A stretch of 10,091 nucleotides of DNA from Nitrososphaerales archaeon TH526. GTDB taxonomy: Archaea; Thermoproteota; Nitrososphaeria; Nitrososphaerales; Nitrososphaeraceae. Positions 1 through 7,750 of this stretch are shown one piece after another. Made by a program: the position numbers and the translations under genes. Under the pieces are notes generated by a model, which searched no databases, was not told where the DNA came from, and saw only the letters and a list, made by a program, of their open reading frames with translations. Location: positions 1 to 10,091 of the forward strand of contig JAATVR010000033.1 of NCBI GenBank assembly GCA_014523665.1, read 5' to 3'. Numbering within the stretch: the stretch's first letter is position 1; each line of letters begins with the position of its first letter.

Positions 1-426
1 TAAAGTGCTCATTATTAGGACTTTATTTTAAGGTATATCATGTAATTGATCAAATATATATCCATAATTTTTGAAGTGATACGCTTAGAAGTAATTCTCA
101 ATTCTGAATGAACTGTATTGAACGTCGCTATGAACGCTGATTGAAAGATGATAAGGCAAATACTTTTGAACAGGGTGTACATTTAAGATGTTTACCTTTA
201 AGTCAATCCTTTGCCATTCGGATAATATGACAATATATCAGGTGTGAAAGCTTAAGGCAAAATAACAATTGCGACCGATAATTATCAATAGACAACAAGA
301 AGTAAAAATTGAACCGTTAGCATAAATATTCATACTGGCCGTCGTTTGTTGTGAAGGTAGCAATTTCAGGAATGCATAGCTCAGCAATGAATTCCAACTC
401 GGAATATTGGTCGAGATAATCCTAAT

Positions 427-437
427 GTTTTTATTTT
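427..437 (+). promoter_or_regulatory. Candidate TATA box of the transketolase operon
   Basis: The run GTTTTTATTTT resembles an archaeal TATA element. Transcription would start about 25 bases downstream, near 457-462, giving a leader of about 40 bases that carries the strong ribosome binding site at 489-494. No experimental support; an AT-rich run in an AT-rich region can occur by chance. Confidence 0.35.
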
Positions 438-488
438 CGATCACTTCGCAGTCATATTGAACAAAAATTGGCGGTGCTCGGAAGTGGT

Positions 489-494
489 GGAGGT
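489..494 (+). promoter_or_regulatory. Shine-Dalgarno site deciding the start at 500
   Basis: GGAGGT lies 5 bases before the ATG at 500 and is a full match to the core complement of the archaeal 16S rRNA 3' end. A second in-frame ATG at 512 would be 17 bases away, too far, so the site favours 500. It is the clearest ribosome binding site in the window. Confidence 0.75.
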
Positions 495-499
495 TTGAT

Positions 500-2140
500 A
501 TGACTTTAAACATGCGGTATTTAGACCTCAAGACAAAGATCCGCGCCGTCAGAATGCTCGCTATAGAAGGGATTGCCGAAGCGGGTTCGGGTCATCCTGG
601 AGCATCGTTCTCTGCAGCTGAAATAATGGGCTCACTTTACTTCAGGAAATTAGTACATAATCGACTAGACCCGTTCTGGAAGGATAGGGACTATTTCATA
701 AATTCTAAAGGACATTCTGCTCCTGGCTTTTACGCTACACTTGCTGTATCGGGCTATTTTCCAATTGAGGAGATCAAGTCACTCCGGGGGTTTGGTTCAC
801 GGCTACAAGGTCATCCAGTACGTTATAGTGAGGAGCAAAAGAAGTGGAGTGTACCTGGGATCGAGTATTCCGGAGGTTCTGAGGGGATAGGGCTTTCTGT
901 GTCTGTAGGACTTGCGTTGGCTAACCGTTTAGACGGAAATGCCAATCACATATTTACCCTGATCGGAGATGGCGAGTCAAATGAAGGTCAGGTGTGGGAA
1001 GCGGCAATGTCGGCGTCCAAATTTGGATTGGACAATTTGACTGCAATACTGGATCGGAATAGAATACAGCAAGATGGATTTACTGAAGACATAATGCCAC
1101 TTGATCCTGTCCGTGACAAGTGGGTCGCTTTCAATTGGAACGTGATTGAGATAGATGGACATAGGGTTGAGCAACTGATAGATGCAATTAACAAGTCATT
1201 AGATGTTAAGGATAAGCCTACGATCATAATAGCTAATACGGTCAAAGGTTATGGTATCAAACATATGACCAATAATCCACAGTGGCACGGTAAAGCTCCA
1301 CCTAGGAAGCAGACACCCGTACTACTTGAAGAGCTTGACTGTGAATTTTTAATAGCCCCTTCCATCATAGCTGGAGGAAAGGAGAACTATGAGGAGAAAA
1401 TTAGGATGGCTGAAAGAGGGGGAGCAGACGTCATCCATCTGGATGTCATGGATGGAAGATTTGTTCCAAATCATACTTTTCTTGCAGACACCATACACAA
1501 ATTAAGAAAAATCACTTCGATGCCATTTGATGCCCATCTTATGATAGAAAATCCAGCAACTGTGATCGACGAATACATTGATGCTCGATGTGATGTTATT
1601 ACTGTCCACGCTGAGGCGTGCACACTGGACGAATTTGCAGTAATTAATAGCAAGCTTATTTCAAATGGGATAAGTCCAGGGATCGCGATTAATCCAGAAT
1701 CCGCATTACCTGATTGGATTTGGGACTACCTGAATTCTATAGATGTTGTAAATATATTATCAGTAAATCCTGGATTTCCAGGGCAGAAATTTATCCCTAA
1801 GGTTCTACCAAAAATGGCAAGTGCAGTGAAGGAACTCAGAAGAAATGGATATAAAGGGTATGTTGAGGCGGATGGCGGAATAGATTCCATAACTCTCCCG
1901 CTGGTTTATGAAGCGGGAGCTAGAATTCTTGTTACAGGTAATGCAGTTTATGGAACCCCAGACATTCAAGGGGCTATACTACAATTGAAACATACGGCAA
2001 ATGTAGTCCTAGAAAAAAAGCTTCTTAATCTATCGACTAGCATTGGGATTCGTAATGACTGGCTGAAAACACGTAAACATATATTGATTCCATTCGCAAA
2101 CGAATTGGAAATAGAGGAAGAAATTCATGCTCTTAAGTAA
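500..2140 (+). CDS. Transketolase N-terminal subunit fused to ribulose-phosphate 3-epimerase
   Basis: A 546-residue two-enzyme fusion. Residues 1 to about 270 are the thiamine diphosphate-binding half of transketolase: GHPG (31-34), GHSAPGFYA (71-79), the cofactor/Mg motif GDGESNEGQVWEA (157-169) with Asn187 in DRNRIQQDG, and WHGKAP (262-267). After a linker of about 12 residues, 282 to about 502 is a full-length ribulose-phosphate 3-epimerase: the expected metal/catalytic residues His313 and Asp315 in HLDVMDG, His346 in DAHLM, SVNPGFPGQ (421-429) and Asp458 in EADGG. A charged tail of about 45 residues follows. The start at 500 is fixed by GGAGGT. No ATG, GTG or TTG codon lies in frame between 1265 and residue 303, so the epimerase is not independently initiated. 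The catalytic Glu of transketolase is supplied by the next gene's subunit. It would act in the cytosolic non-oxidative pentose phosphate pathway. Function is clear; how the fused halves assemble is inference. Confidence 0.95.
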   Translation: MTLNMRYLDLKTKIRAVRMLAIEGIAEAGSGHPGASFSAAEIMGSLYFRKLVHNRLDPFWKDRDYFINSKGHSAPGFYATLAVSGYFPIEEIKSLRGFGSRLQGHPVRYSEEQKKWSVPGIEYSGGSEGIGLSVSVGLALANRLDGNANHIFTLIGDGESNEGQVWEAAMSASKFGLDNLTAILDRNRIQQDGFTEDIMPLDPVRDKWVAFNWNVIEIDGHRVEQLIDAINKSLDVKDKPTIIIANTVKGYGIKHMTNNPQWHGKAPPRKQTPVLLEELDCEFLIAPSIIAGGKENYEEKIRMAERGGADVIHLDVMDGRFVPNHTFLADTIHKLRKITSMPFDAHLMIENPATVIDEYIDARCDVITVHAEACTLDEFAVINSKLISNGISPGIAINPESALPDWIWDYLNSIDVVNILSVNPGFPGQKFIPKVLPKMASAVKELRRNGYKGYVEADGGIDSITLPLVYEAGARILVTGNAVYGTPDIQGAILQLKHTANVVLEKKLLNLSTSIGIRNDWLKTRKHILIPFANELEIEEEIHALK

Positions 2141-3098
2141 AGGAAAGACGAGTCTGGACATGCGGAGTGCATACGGGGATAGCCTCGTTGAAGCAGGGCT
2201 GAAATATCCAGAGATAGTTTGCGTTGGAGCGGATACCACTGATTCACTCAAAACCAAGAACTTTGGAAATAAGTTTCCTGAGAGATTTTTTAACGTCGGA
2301 ATTGCAGAGGCAAATCTAGTCTCCGTCGCTGCTGGACTTGCAATGGCAGGGAAAGTCGCTTTTGCAAGCACATATGCCGCGTTTCTTCCTGGAAGATGCC
2401 TCGACCAAATTCGTAACGCGATATGCTTTCCTAACTTAGATGTGAAACTTGTTGTTTCTCATGCTGGATTGACAGTTGGCCCGGATGGTGCATCTCACCA
2501 ACAAATAGAGGACATTGCTACCATGCGAGCAATCCCAAATATGAAAGTCCTGGTGCCATCGGATGCCATTTCAGTCAGAAAGATTGTGGGTACTTGTGTC
2601 CGTACTAGAGGACCAGTTTATGTCAGACTCGCACGTCCTCCTAGTGAGGTCTTGTATGATGACAGCACAGCTGAGTTCAGTCTAGCTAAGGGAAATCTTC
2701 TCCGCGATGGTGGAGATGTAACCTTAGTTGGATGCGGTCTAATGGTTTCCGCTTCATTGAAAGCAGCAGAAATTTTAAGGGAGGAATACTCATTGAATTG
2801 TCGGGTAATTGACATGTTTAGTGTAAAACCTCTTGATGAAGAATTGCTTGAGAAGGCAGCCAAGGACACTGGATTATTGGTTTCTGTTGAGGAGCATAAT
2901 ATCTTTGGAGGTCTTGGAGGTGCAGTCGCTGAATCGGTTTCCTCCCGATATCCCGTGCCAGTTGAAAGGATTGGCGTCTCGGATGTGTTCGGCGAATCAG
3001 CAAGAGACGAAGAATTAGAATTGCTTCTGGATGTTTACGGACTGAGTCCTACAAAGGTGGCGAGAAGAGTCGCTGAAGCCGTGGAAAAGAGGAAATAA
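2127..3098 (+). CDS. tkt: Transketolase, C-terminal subunit
   Basis: A 323-residue partner of the preceding gene, carrying the pyrimidine-binding (about 10-175) and C-terminal (about 185-320) domains of a split archaeal-type transketolase. The catalytic glutamate that activates thiamine diphosphate is Glu61 in NVGIAEAN. GLTVGPDGASHQQIEDIA (114-131) is the conserved substrate-side loop, and VYVRLARP (164-171) is also typical. With the N-terminal subunit it transfers two-carbon units from xylulose-5-phosphate or fructose-6-phosphate to aldose phosphates. The ATG at 2127 lies inside the end of the upstream gene (14-base overlap) with GAGGA about 8 bases ahead, so translation is probably coupled and the subunits made in matching amounts. 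The closely related alternative, a 1-deoxyxylulose-5-phosphate synthase C-half, is unlikely given the neighbours. Confidence 0.95.
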   Translation: MLLSKGKTSLDMRSAYGDSLVEAGLKYPEIVCVGADTTDSLKTKNFGNKFPERFFNVGIAEANLVSVAAGLAMAGKVAFASTYAAFLPGRCLDQIRNAICFPNLDVKLVVSHAGLTVGPDGASHQQIEDIATMRAIPNMKVLVPSDAISVRKIVGTCVRTRGPVYVRLARPPSEVLYDDSTAEFSLAKGNLLRDGGDVTLVGCGLMVSASLKAAEILREEYSLNCRVIDMFSVKPLDEELLEKAAKDTGLLVSVEEHNIFGGLGGAVAESVSSRYPVPVERIGVSDVFGESARDEELELLLDVYGLSPTKVARRVAEAVEKRK

Positions 3099-3105
3099 AG
3101 GATAA

Positions 3106-3771
3106 ATGAAGATTTTTTTAGACACTGCTAATGTAGAATCCATAAGAAAGTACAATGATATGGGTGTATTAGATGGAATTACCACCAATCCGACGTTGTT
3201 ATCAAAAGAACAAGGACCGCCGGAAGAAATAATGAAGACCATCGTAAGTATGGTGAAGGGTCCCGTAAGTCTAGAGGTGATAGGGACAGAATCAGTACAT
3301 ATGATTGAAGAGGCTCATTACCTGAAAAAATATGGGCAGAACGTTATTGTAAAAATCCCAATGATCCCTGAAGGTTTGAAGGCCTTGAAGACCCTCTCTA
3401 GTGAAGGAATTTCCACGAATGTCACATTAGTGTTTTCAGCCAATCAAGCATTACTAGCGGCTAAAGCCGGAGCTACTTATGTGAGTCCATTCATTGGCAG
3501 ACTTGACGATATTGGACACAATGGAATGGCAATTGTGAAAAGTATAGTAAGCATCTTCAGAAACTATCAGCTCAAAACGCAGGTTCTAGTGGCGAGCATA
3601 CGTCACCCAGATCATGTTGTCCAAGCTGCAGAAATTGGAGCAGATGTAGTTACACTTCCGCCTGATATACTTGGCAAGATGATGAAACATCCGCTTACTG
3701 AAAAGGGGCTAGAGGCATTTCTTTCTGACTGGGAAAAGATTAGGAATGAGTCTCCAAGACTGACAAAATAA
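3106..3771 (+). CDS. tal: Transaldolase (small TalC/MipB-type)
   Basis: A 221-residue single-domain (beta/alpha)8 class I aldolase, the usual size for this family. It would transfer dihydroxyacetone between sedoheptulose-7-phosphate and glyceraldehyde-3-phosphate. Visible motifs are LDTAN (5-9), ITTNPTLL (25-32), the Schiff-base Lys83 in VKIPM, TNVTLVFS (104-111), SPFIGRLDD (127-135) and ASIRHP (163-168). Two positions separate true transaldolases from fructose-6-phosphate aldolases in this family: Glu57 (Gln in E. coli FSA) and Phe129 (Tyr in FSA). Both point to transaldolase, consistent with a location 7 bases after the transketolase genes. AGGA ends 3 bases before the ATG; GAGGA about 12 bases upstream could also serve. 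The gene faces the AAA+/VWA operon end to end. Confidence 0.94.
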   Translation: MKIFLDTANVESIRKYNDMGVLDGITTNPTLLSKEQGPPEEIMKTIVSMVKGPVSLEVIGTESVHMIEEAHYLKKYGQNVIVKIPMIPEGLKALKTLSSEGISTNVTLVFSANQALLAAKAGATYVSPFIGRLDDIGHNGMAIVKSIVSIFRNYQLKTQVLVASIRHPDHVVQAAEIGADVVTLPPDILGKMMKHPLTEKGLEAFLSDWEKIRNESPRLTK

Positions 3772-3803
3772 TTCAGTTGATGCGCGATGTGTTGAGAATT
3801 CCT

Positions 3804-3818
3804 TCAAAATTCAAAAGT
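3804..3818 (-). terminator. Weak candidate terminator in the convergent gap
   Basis: The 68-base gap between the convergent operons holds, on the - strand, two short T-runs (CTTTTGAATTTTGAAGG), which could act as an archaeal oligo-T terminator for the AAA+/VWA operon. The same area has an imperfect inverted repeat, TTGAGAATT (3792-3800) with AATTCAA (3808-3814). No T-run suits the + strand transaldolase mRNA. Weak on both strands. Confidence 0.22.
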
Positions 3819-3839
3819 TCAAGTAGTACAAGTAAAGGG

Positions 3840-5432
3840 TCAGCTTTTCAGTAACCCTATGACCTTTTTCGGAATGTCTTCCAATTTGCTCACGGCGAGA
3901 CTTCTTTCGTAATCTAGATACCTTAGGTTCTGACCGATCGCTACAGCTTCGTCTAAATTTCTCCCTAATCCAAGAGCGACCATGTGAGTGCCAATTTTCC
4001 GAAATGATAGTACCATATGCCGAACCGCATCGGTGTCAGAAGGTTCGCCATCGGTCAAGGTGAAAAATATTTCGGGTTTGAAAGACCTAACAATTGGTTC
4101 GAGCAAACCGTAGATCTCCGCAAGTGGTGTCCCTCCACTTGCCCTTATTTGCGCCAGTCGCTTAGTACAAGTTGAAGACCACCTGTAATTTGGCGGTTTT
4201 ATCAACCAACATCTCACCTGTTTCCCATCGGTACTAAACGCGTATACGGCGAATCTTACTCCTAAAAAGGATAGGGCTTCGCAAAGAGCATTAGTTACTT
4301 GTTTGTATTTCAGCTCTACTTCTTGAATACTACTGGAATGATCTAAGAGTATCATTACTCTCGTCTTTATTGCAAGCTTCAGATCCACGATGAAAGGTGT
4401 GGGGATAAATTCGAGGAAGGCTTCTGAATCAAATTCGTCTCCTAATCGATCATGTCTTTCGATCCAGCCTGTCCGCCATTCCCTGAATTTTGCCTTTGTC
4501 TTATGAATAAGGTCAGTATCGTAAACTTGACTCTCGTTGACATCGAGTCGATGTGGGATGCTGATTCCTAGATTTTCCAAATTCTCATATCCTACATTCT
4601 CATGCCTCTTGCTCTCTCGAACCAGGGTCTCATACTCAGGAAGGATATCTTTCCCATGAACTATGGTGTCTACCCTCATCTCTATGCTCTTCTCGGTCGT
4701 TCGCTTTTTCCTAACTATCTTTTCAATCTGTCGGGATAGTTCTGATTCACTCATAGAAATTCCAAATCTCGAACGTATTGTTGAAAAGGGCACCAAAACC
4801 AGGGGATCGATCTCCAAGATCTTGATTATTCGCGGAACTTGCTCTTCTATCCATTTTGTCGGATAGTCAGCGGCGAGGGCTTCCCGCACTACCGACGAAG
4901 CCAATTCGACTGCTTTGGCAACCTTATAATGCTCGGAGGAGAAAAGCTCGCCTTTTATATATCCCGTCAAGAATAGTTGGCCGAAACCCTCAAGTAGCTT
5001 TTGGACACCGTACAAAGAATTTAAAAGAGGCCGATTTAACCAAGAAATTCCCTCGTCAAATATGATTTCATCCGTCATCCCCATCCACTCATGAAGTCCT
5101 ATCGATTCGATTCGTTTTTTTTCGAGTGCATTAAACACGAACCCAAAGGCATGGTCGTAACTAAGTACTTTCGTGGAGTACTTTAGTCTCATCGATTCGT
5201 ACCACAAAGATACACGCCACTGACGATACTTTTGAAATCGATTTCCAGCATACCCACGAAGATGAGGAAGAGCAATTAGACCCTTATCAGGACTCGTCTT
5301 AGGATTTGGCTCTTCTGTGAAGGTTACAAGAGCTCTAGCTTTGTCAGACCACCTGCGTGACAAAAAAGTAGCTATTTCTATGAGGACATCGTCCCTGACG
5401 GTTAAACCCTCCTGAGTAGAAATATGGGCCAC
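3840..5432 (-). CDS. VWA-domain protein, NorD/CbbO/CobT-like
   Basis: A 530-residue protein with a C-terminal von Willebrand factor A domain (about 355-530). Its metal-ion-dependent adhesion site is complete: DHSSS (364-368), Thr435 in GGTPLAE and Asp461 in LTDGEPSD. The N-terminal helical part contains ALEKKRIESIG (102-112), which resembles the LEDxRxE region of NorD and CbbO, and the middle (about 225-335) is highly charged. No signal peptide or membrane segment is visible. In known pairs (CbbQ-CbbO, NorQ-NorD, CobS-CobT) such a protein links an AAA+ ring to a target enzyme or metal-chelating subunit. The target is unknown here. It is the last gene of the operon, 45 bases after the CbbQ-like ATPase. 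The longest frame begins at GTG, with AAGGT about 7 bases before it. NorD-like is the best description; an exact subfamily name would be a guess. Confidence 0.85.
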   Translation of the reverse strand: MAHISTQEGLTVRDDVLIEIATFLSRRWSDKARALVTFTEEPNPKTSPDKGLIALPHLRGYAGNRFQKYRQWRVSLWYESMRLKYSTKVLSYDHAFGFVFNALEKKRIESIGLHEWMGMTDEIIFDEGISWLNRPLLNSLYGVQKLLEGFGQLFLTGYIKGELFSSEHYKVAKAVELASSVVREALAADYPTKWIEEQVPRIIKILEIDPLVLVPFSTIRSRFGISMSESELSRQIEKIVRKKRTTEKSIEMRVDTIVHGKDILPEYETLVRESKRHENVGYENLENLGISIPHRLDVNESQVYDTDLIHKTKAKFREWRTGWIERHDRLGDEFDSEAFLEFIPTPFIVDLKLAIKTRVMILLDHSSSIQEVELKYKQVTNALCEALSFLGVRFAVYAFSTDGKQVRCWLIKPPNYRWSSTCTKRLAQIRASGGTPLAEIYGLLEPIVRSFKPEIFFTLTDGEPSDTDAVRHMVLSFRKIGTHMVALGLGRNLDEAVAIGQNLRYLDYERSLAVSKLEDIPKKVIGLLKS

Positions 5433-5477
5433 GTTTAGTACCTTACATATGTTCTGTTACACCACTCAAAAACCTAT

Positions 5478-6353
5478 CTAGTTTCCGAAAATAGAAGTGA
5501 TCATGTCCATTACCTTTCGATACTCGACGTCCCCCCATTGACCGTAGACATTTGCAAATACCAACTGTGCTGCATATTTTGCTTCACTTCCCGATTCTAT
5601 GAGCTTGGAGAAGGCAATAGTCTCCCTCATGCTTGGACTATAGTAAAGTTCTTCAACGGCAGCGGCTTCACGAAGCTTGTTAGCTAGTTTGACGCCCATT
5701 CTCGTGGATGCCAATGCAGAGTTCTCTATCGAAGTATGTCTTCTAATTATATCTACTTCTACCTCTTCAGGAGGGTATTCCAATCTGAGACGAACAGGAA
5801 ATCTACTGAGTAATTGTGGCGGAAGTTCCTTGGTTCCTACGTGGGATAACGGATTGATTGTTGCGATAACTGTCCACCCTTTAGATGCAGTGATCGTTTG
5901 ACCCTCCGATTCCTTTAACACGACCTGCCGCCTATCATCGAGAGCCTCATCCAGTCGCAAAAGCACGTCTGCCTCGGCAGCGTTCAGCTCATCAAGGTAT
6001 AGGAGTCCTCCAAGCTTCATCGATTCCACGAGAATTCCGTCTACAAATCCCACTCCGCCATTTTCAAGAGTCTTGGTTCCGATGAGATGAGACTCTCGAG
6101 TTCTGAGGCTAAAATTAACTGGAAATAATGTTCTGCCAATCTCTGCGCCAAATGCCCTCACCAAGGTCGTTTTGCCTGTCCCTTTTGGCCCTATAATCAT
6201 GGTAAATAACCCCAAATCGTAGGCTCTTCTAAGAACGGGCAATGCGTCATTCCAATCCAAATACACAGGTGACGAAGATGGGTGACTCAACAACAAACAC
6301 CGATATCCTAGGTTCGTTTTAGAAGACTTAAAAAGGTATATCGCAACTTGCAA
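5478..6353 (-). CDS. MoxR-family AAA+ ATPase, CbbQ/NorQ-type
   Basis: A single AAA+ module of at most 291 residues: Walker A GPKGTGKT (55-62), Walker B GLLYLDE (116-122) with the DELNAA extension, sensor 1 Asn167 in ATINP, a probable arginine finger in LLSRFP (Arg184) and sensor 2 Arg243 in SPSMRET. Size and the sequence around DELNAA and GTKEL fit the CbbQ/NorQ branch of MoxR ATPases, which form hexameric rings that remodel or activate metalloenzymes with a VWA partner. The partner is probably the next gene, 3840-5432. The longest frame starts at TTG, 2 bases after the stop of the upstream gene. The conserved part only begins near residue 27 (SPVYLDW), so one of three consecutive TTG codons (residues 20-22) or the GTG at residue 30 could be the true start. 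All ATPase residues are intact. Confidence 0.88.
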   Translation of the reverse strand: MQVAIYLFKSSKTNLGYRCLLLSHPSSSPVYLDWNDALPVLRRAYDLGLFTMIIGPKGTGKTTLVRAFGAEIGRTLFPVNFSLRTRESHLIGTKTLENGGVGFVDGILVESMKLGGLLYLDELNAAEADVLLRLDEALDDRRQVVLKESEGQTITASKGWTVIATINPLSHVGTKELPPQLLSRFPVRLRLEYPPEEVEVDIIRRHTSIENSALASTRMGVKLANKLREAAAVEELYYSPSMRETIAFSKLIESGSEAKYAAQLVFANVYGQWGDVEYRKVMDMITSIFGN

Positions 6354-6355
6354 AG

Positions 6356-7750
6356 TTAGGCACGCAAAATGGTCCGCTTATTCCTTATGAAATCACTCAG
6401 CAGGGCAGTCTCCAAGGCTTCAGGGCTCACATAATAAGATCTTCCCTTCACCTTTCTTTCCATGTCGTTAACAAAGCCTAATAGCGAATCTTCTTCGCTG
6501 ATCATTAGAGTGTCAATGTCTATACCTTTCTTAAGACATTTCTCTGCCTCAATTATAGTTCGTTCAGCAATATAGGTATCGACTTGTCTATAGCGATAGC
6601 AGAGATAAACAAGATTTCCCGCTGATATGTCAAGTCTCATATCATAATCTGCCTGAACGCTATCCAAGCTCGAAGTATCAGGTTTATAAAAATGTGAGTA
6701 TGGCCTGATTTTTAAGATTTTTTCCTGTTGCTTCACGTCATCCATAAAACAAGCACTTGGATGACCATCAGTCACTAGAATAATCCGTTTATTTGTTGAG
6801 CCGTCCTTGAGCAATATTCTCTTTGAGAGCCTGAAGGCTGCTTGATAATTGGTGTAATGCAAAAAATTCGAACCTGCGTCGAATGTTTTCAGATATGGAA
6901 TATCGGAAATTTTCACATTAGATGCAAGCGAACCAAAACCTACGACGTAAACTGAATCATTTGGAAAATATTTTTTGTTGAGCATCACTAAGCTCCAAAG
7001 AGCCTTCTTTGCCGCCTCGATTCTGCTTAAATCTCCAAACATCCTGGAGTATTTCATTGTAGAGCTCAAGTCGATGCAATACACTACACTGGCTCGGACA
7101 TCGTATAAGGTCTCGTGTTCTTCCAAGTCTTCCGTTTTCATTTGCAGCGGAACCCCTATCTTGCCAGACTCTTTTTGCATTCTGAGTACGCAATTGAGCA
7201 AGGATAATGGTATATTGATTAGGCGTGTATCGTTTCCATTTTCATATTTTCGAGTGGTATCTAATATGACAGATCCTGTACCAAGATTTTTTGTGCCATG
7301 GGCCCCTGCCTCACCCAACTTCAGTGCCTTCATCACGTCATCGAGAATCAAATTGCCAATCCTGGAAAACCCTCTAGAGGTGAGCCACTTTTCATCATCT
7401 CTTAGATAACCTTGATGAAGAAGCATTCTAACGATTGGAAAAGGCATACTCCGATCATGTGAATTCTCTCTTTCTTCTCTATTGTCATCTACATCTTGTC
7501 CATTTGTGGATTCCTTACCGACGTTTTCATGCTCTAGAAAATTCTTTATTATTTGGTCTAGTTCCTGAAGGTTAGGTCTCTTTTCCCGCAGCGCTTCTCT
7601 ACCAATTATACTCAATAAAAGATCGATGTTTGTTTTAGACGAACCTCCAATATTCTCCGACAATTTCGATTTTCTGGAATCATTGCCTAGATGAGCGAGA
7701 TGAAAAAGGTAACTTTTTTCAGAATCATTCATCTGAATCTCGTAATCCAA
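6356..7750 (-). CDS. VWA-domain protein, partner of the Mg-chelatase-like ATPase
   Basis: A protein of up to 464 residues. Order of parts: an N-terminal helical region; a hydrophilic, acidic linker (about 74-100); a helical stretch with KWLTSRGFSRIG (121-132), like the 'LT..G.RRIG' segment of bacterial VWA proteins that sit beside Mg-chelatase-like ATPases; then the VWA domain from about 220. The adhesion-site residues are DLSST (227-231), Thr300 and Asp328 in VTDGHPS. DLSST has Thr where the usual DxSxS has Ser, a conservative change. The C-terminus, YYVSPEALETALLSDFI (439-455), matches the end of the same bacterial family. About 35 residues after the DGHPS motif look like an insertion. The TTG start at 7750 gives a 26-base overlap with the upstream gene; the ATG at 7732 gives the common ATGAATGA 8-base overlap and is more likely. 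It probably forms a complex with the ATPase encoded just upstream. Confidence 0.87.
   Translation of the reverse strand: MDYEIQMNDSEKSYLFHLAHLGNDSRKSKLSENIGGSSKTNIDLLLSIIGREALREKRPNLQELDQIIKNFLEHENVGKESTNGQDVDDNREERENSHDRSMPFPIVRMLLHQGYLRDDEKWLTSRGFSRIGNLILDDVMKALKLGEAGAHGTKNLGTGSVILDTTRKYENGNDTRLINIPLSLLNCVLRMQKESGKIGVPLQMKTEDLEEHETLYDVRASVVYCIDLSSTMKYSRMFGDLSRIEAAKKALWSLVMLNKKYFPNDSVYVVGFGSLASNVKISDIPYLKTFDAGSNFLHYTNYQAAFRLSKRILLKDGSTNKRIILVTDGHPSACFMDDVKQQEKILKIRPYSHFYKPDTSSLDSVQADYDMRLDISAGNLVYLCYRYRQVDTYIAERTIIEAEKCLKKGIDIDTLMISEEDSLLGFVNDMERKVKGRSYYVSPEALETALLSDFIRNKRTILRA

Larger units (their letters stand above)
1..499. other. AT-rich upstream region without a convincing gene
   Basis: This stretch is AT-rich and broken by stops in all three + frames near the left edge. 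The only longer open frame is on the - strand (238-531). It overlaps the start of the transketolase gene, matches no family I know and has no convincing ribosome site, so I do not call it. I see no tRNA, rRNA, CRISPR or insertion-sequence signature. TATA-like runs occur around 52-61, 235-240 and 428-436. The last suits the downstream operon; the first could serve a gene leaving the window to the left. Confidence 0.55.

Noticed and set aside
150..262. Repeated AAGGCAAA / TTTGCC words
   Set aside because: Short, imperfectly placed matches in AT-rich DNA; no regular spacing or longer stem.
238..531. 97-residue open frame on the - strand
   Set aside because: It overlaps the transketolase start and ribosome site, has no recognisable family or ribosome site, and its composition looks like translated intergenic DNA.
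5407..5414. Perfect-looking GGAGGG ribosome site on the - strand near the start of the NorD-like gene
   Set aside because: It lies inside the frame, and no ATG, GTG or TTG follows in frame at a usable distance, so it does not mark an alternative start.
3840..6353. Rubisco activase (CbbQ-CbbO)
   Set aside because: The pair is of this general type, but there is no Rubisco or phosphoribulokinase gene here; the adjacent pentose phosphate genes lie on the opposite strand and are explained by their own pathway.
6975..7409. 144-residue + strand open frame inside the first VWA gene
   Set aside because: It lies antisense to a gene with clear domain motifs; the frame is open as a side effect of the - strand coding sequence.
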